A stretch of DNA of 7,464 nucleotides. It comes from Candidatus Krumholzibacteriota bacterium. Its GTDB lineage: Bacteria > Krumholzibacteriota > Krumholzibacteriia > Krumholzibacteriales > Krumholzibacteriaceae. Positions within the stretch are counted from its first letter, which is position 1. Every line of letters begins with the position of its first letter. Where the stretch lies: positions 1-7,464 of the forward strand of contig DAOVFR010000116.1 in the NCBI GenBank assembly GCA_030672805.1. The letters run 5' to 3'. Shown one piece after another: positions 5,560 through 7,464 of the stretch. The notes under the pieces are model-generated. The model searched no databases, had not been told where the DNA came from, and saw nothing but the letters and a program-made list of their open reading frames with translations. Both the position numbers and the translations under genes were made by a program.

Positions 5560-6767
5560 GCTTCACGGAAAAGATCAAAAAAATGATGGATTCCAGGCCG
5601 AAAGCTTTCCAGGCGGCCCTGACCATCGTCATCATACTCATCGCGGTTATCGTCTTTGCCGGCCTTATGGGAACCAGAAAGAAGATCGGTAAAAGAACCG
5701 CTTCTATTCCCATGCCGAAGGTAAGGACCATCACGGCACACGTAGGACCGCAAAGAGTGCGGATCACCGGCGAGGGAACGGTGACCCCGTTGAGAGAGAT
5801 CAACCTCGTTCCACAGGTCGGTGGAAAGGTGGTATTTATCGATCCGGCCCTGGCGGATGGGGGTGAATTCGTAAAGGACGATACCCTTCTAAGGATCGAT
5901 CCGGTCGACTACAAGCTCGGCGTCAAATCGGCCGAAGCCCGTGTCAGGGACCTCGAAAGCCGTTTGATGCTGGCGGTCGAGGAATCGGAGGCCGCCAGGG
6001 AGGAATGGAGCCTGCAGGTTGGCGAGAAAAACGGAGCCATGGACTCCCCCCCTCCTCTCGTCGCAAAGGAGCCGCAGCTGGCCGCGGCGAGAGCGGCGCT
6101 CGACGGTGGCCGGGCCGAACTCGAAAAGGCCCGTCTCAATCTCGAGCGTACGTCGATACTGGCCCCTTTCGACGGCCGTATCAGCAGCAAGGCGGTCGAC
6201 CTCGGTCAGTTCGTATCGACGGGGCAGAGCCTGGGCCGCATGTTCAGTACCGAGGCCGCCGAAATAACCGTTCCGCTCGTGGATGAAGATCTGAGTTGGA
6301 TAAACGTTCCCGGGTTCACGGAGAACGGGGATTTCGACAACGAGGTAACCGTTGCCGCCGTCATCGGGGGCATCGAACGCTCGTGGCCCGCCAGGCTCAT
6401 GCGTGCAGAGGGCCGCATAGACGAGCGGACGAGAATGGTTGGAATCATCGTCCGCGTTGAAAACCCGTATCAATCCAAACCACCGCTGGCAATGGGACTG
6501 TTCGTAACGGTGCGGATCAGCGGCAGGACAATCCCCAACTCCGTCTGGCTTCCCAGGACCGCCATCCGCGAGAACGATCGTGTCTGGATCGTCGATAACG
6601 AAAACCGCGTCAGGTTCAGGGACGTTGAAATCGCCAGGTACGACGGCGACGAGGTGCTTGTCGGAGCCGGCATTGCGGACGGCGAGCTGGTGGTCATCTC
6701 CCGCCTCGATATCGTCACCGGCGGGATGCAGGTACGGCATGAACCTGTAAAGGAACCGGCCAGATAG
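5556..6767 (+). CDS. RND efflux periplasmic adaptor (membrane fusion protein, HlyD/AcrA-like)
   Basis: Links the inner-membrane RND pump to the outer-membrane channel. The 403-aa protein has a short cytoplasmic N-terminus and one membrane anchor (about 19-38) rather than a lipobox. The first half of the lipoyl domain, about 82-118, includes VPQVGGKVVFIDPALADGG. An alpha-helical hairpin spans about 120-196, with a Pro-rich tip around MDSPPPLVAKEP (162-173). The second lipoyl half starts at ERTSILAPFDGRISSKAVDLGQFVSTGQ (197-224). The beta-barrel is about 233-325, and the membrane-proximal region starts at SVWLPRTAI (329-337). The start ATG 5556 overlaps the upstream stop by 4 bp (ATGA), and AAGGAAG lies about 8 nt upstream. 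Its TAG stop is directly followed by the ATG of the pump gene. Confidence 0.95.
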   Translation: MSFTEKIKKMMDSRPKAFQAALTIVIILIAVIVFAGLMGTRKKIGKRTASIPMPKVRTITAHVGPQRVRITGEGTVTPLREINLVPQVGGKVVFIDPALADGGEFVKDDTLLRIDPVDYKLGVKSAEARVRDLESRLMLAVEESEAAREEWSLQVGEKNGAMDSPPPLVAKEPQLAAARAALDGGRAELEKARLNLERTSILAPFDGRISSKAVDLGQFVSTGQSLGRMFSTEAAEITVPLVDEDLSWINVPGFTENGDFDNEVTVAAVIGGIERSWPARLMRAEGRIDERTRMVGIIVRVENPYQSKPPLAMGLFVTVRISGRTIPNSVWLPRTAIRENDRVWIVDNENRVRFRDVEIARYDGDEVLVGAGIADGELVVISRLDIVTGGMQVRHEPVKEPAR

Positions 6768-7464
6768 ATGGAAAAGATCATTGCATGGTTCACCGAAAAC
6801 CACGTGGCAGCAAACCTGCTTATGCTGTTTCTGCTTCTTGCCGGGCTGCTCGCACTTCAGACGGTGAAGATCGAGATATTCCCCGACTTCACACTGGACA
6901 TGATCAGTATCTCCATGGAATACCCCGGTGCTTCTCCGGAGGAAGTCGAGGAAGCAATCGTTCACAGGATCGAGGAAAGGGTTGCGGGCCTGGCCGGCAT
7001 CAAAAAAATCCAATCAACCGCCAGGGAGGGCTTCGGCACGGTCAGCATCGAGGTGATAAGCGGATGGGACCTCGACAACCTCGCCAACGAGGTTAAATCG
7101 GAGGTCGACCGGATCAGGACCTTCCCCAGGGAAGCGGAGAAACCGGTCGTCAGGCAGGTCGTTCGCAAGGTCCAGGTGATCAACCTCGCCCTCTACGGAG
7201 ATGCGCCGGAAGCAACGATCAAGCACCTGGCCGAAAAGATCAAGGACGACCTTACCTGTCTTTCCGGGATTACACTGGTAGACCTGTTCGGTGTTCGAAG
7301 GGGCGAGATCCACATCGATATCTCGGAGACCACCCTCCGCCGTTACGGCCTGACGCTGGGCCGGGTCGCCGACAGGGTCAGACAGTCGAGCCTCGATCTC
7401 CCGGCTGGATCGATCAAGTCTGAAGAGGGAACCATCCTTGTCCGCACGAAGGGACGTAGGTACT
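6768..7464 (+). CDS. RND efflux permease, ACR_tran family (N-terminal part, 3' end outside the window)
   Basis: The proton-driven inner-membrane pump of the operon; only the first 232 codons are visible out of roughly 1,000 in the family. The start ATG 6768 comes directly after the adaptor stop; the nearest ribosome site is AAAGGA, 13 nt upstream. Features are transmembrane helix 1 (about 12-30), FPDFTLDMISISMEYPGASPEEVEEAI (38-64), the first porter-domain segment with IEERVAGLAGIKKIQSTAREGFGTVSIEV (68-96), FPREAEKPVV (119-128), then FGVRRGEIHIDIS and GLTLGRVADRVRQSSLDLPAGSI of the next porter subdomain. The sequence resembles the drug/hydrophobe-efflux type more than the heavy-metal type, but helix 4, which would decide this, lies outside the window. 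No disruption is seen in the visible part. Confidence 0.95.
   Translation, partial: MEKIIAWFTENHVAANLLMLFLLLAGLLALQTVKIEIFPDFTLDMISISMEYPGASPEEVEEAIVHRIEERVAGLAGIKKIQSTAREGFGTVSIEVISGWDLDNLANEVKSEVDRIRTFPREAEKPVVRQVVRKVQVINLALYGDAPEATIKHLAEKIKDDLTCLSGITLVDLFGVRRGEIHIDISETTLRRYGLTLGRVADRVRQSSLDLPAGSIKSEEGTILVRTKGRRY

Noticed and set aside
5889..7013. Long open frame of 374 codons on the minus strand, opposite the adaptor and pump genes
   Set aside because: It lies entirely antisense to two well-supported efflux genes, has no recognisable domain, and a composition (many Asp, Gly, Arg, His) typical of a reverse frame of GC-rich coding DNA.
1..7464. Search by eye for CRISPR arrays, insertion sequences, transposases, integrase or attachment sites
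   Set aside because: No regularly spaced repeats, terminal inverted repeats or mobile-element genes were seen; every long stretch is explained by the six genes or the short regulatory gaps.

Overview
The window comes from a diderm (Gram-negative-type) bacterium. It encodes an outer-membrane polysaccharide-export lipoprotein, an outer-membrane efflux lipoprotein of the TolC/NodT type, a periplasmic adaptor and an RND pump. TTG and GTG starts occur, and AGG (Arg), GGA (Gly) and ATA (Ile) codons are common. A Desulfobacterota-like or other deep-branching diderm lineage is possible, but the species cannot be read from the sequence. By eye, the two membrane glycosyltransferase genes (1737-3901) are clearly richer in A/T than the efflux genes on the right.

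Left part, minus strand, reading from 3901 down to 1: two tandem paralogous small GT-C-type integral-membrane glycosyltransferases (3901-2789 and 2828-1737, overlapping by 40 bp); a monotopic phosphoglycosyl transferase (1463-774) of the type that starts polyprenyl-linked glycans; and a Wza/KpsD-like polysaccharide export lipoprotein (654-1) that runs off the left edge. This is one end of an exopolysaccharide or capsule locus: the phosphoglycosyl transferase loads the first sugar phosphate on the lipid carrier, the GT-C proteins are expected to add a sugar on the periplasmic side, and the export protein passes the polymer through the outer membrane. Two good sigma70-type promoters with nearly the same extended -10 core (TTATGTTAnAATC) precede the first GT-C gene and the phosphoglycosyl transferase. 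A weaker promoter candidate precedes the export gene.

Right part, plus strand, 4117 to 7464: a tightly coupled tripartite efflux operon. The order is outer-membrane factor lipoprotein (4117-5559, TTG start), periplasmic adaptor (5556-6767, ATGA overlap) and RND permease (from 6768, starting on the base after the adaptor stop codon and cut by the window edge).

The two operons diverge from a 215-bp intergenic region (3902-4116). It holds the leftward promoter, an imperfect palindrome and two 8-bp direct repeats that each have a 12-bp period. I saw no mobile element, CRISPR array, tRNA or rRNA. I did not find a clearly novel system. The most distinctive observation is that the second GT-C paralog has lost acidic residues that the first keeps at probable active-site positions.
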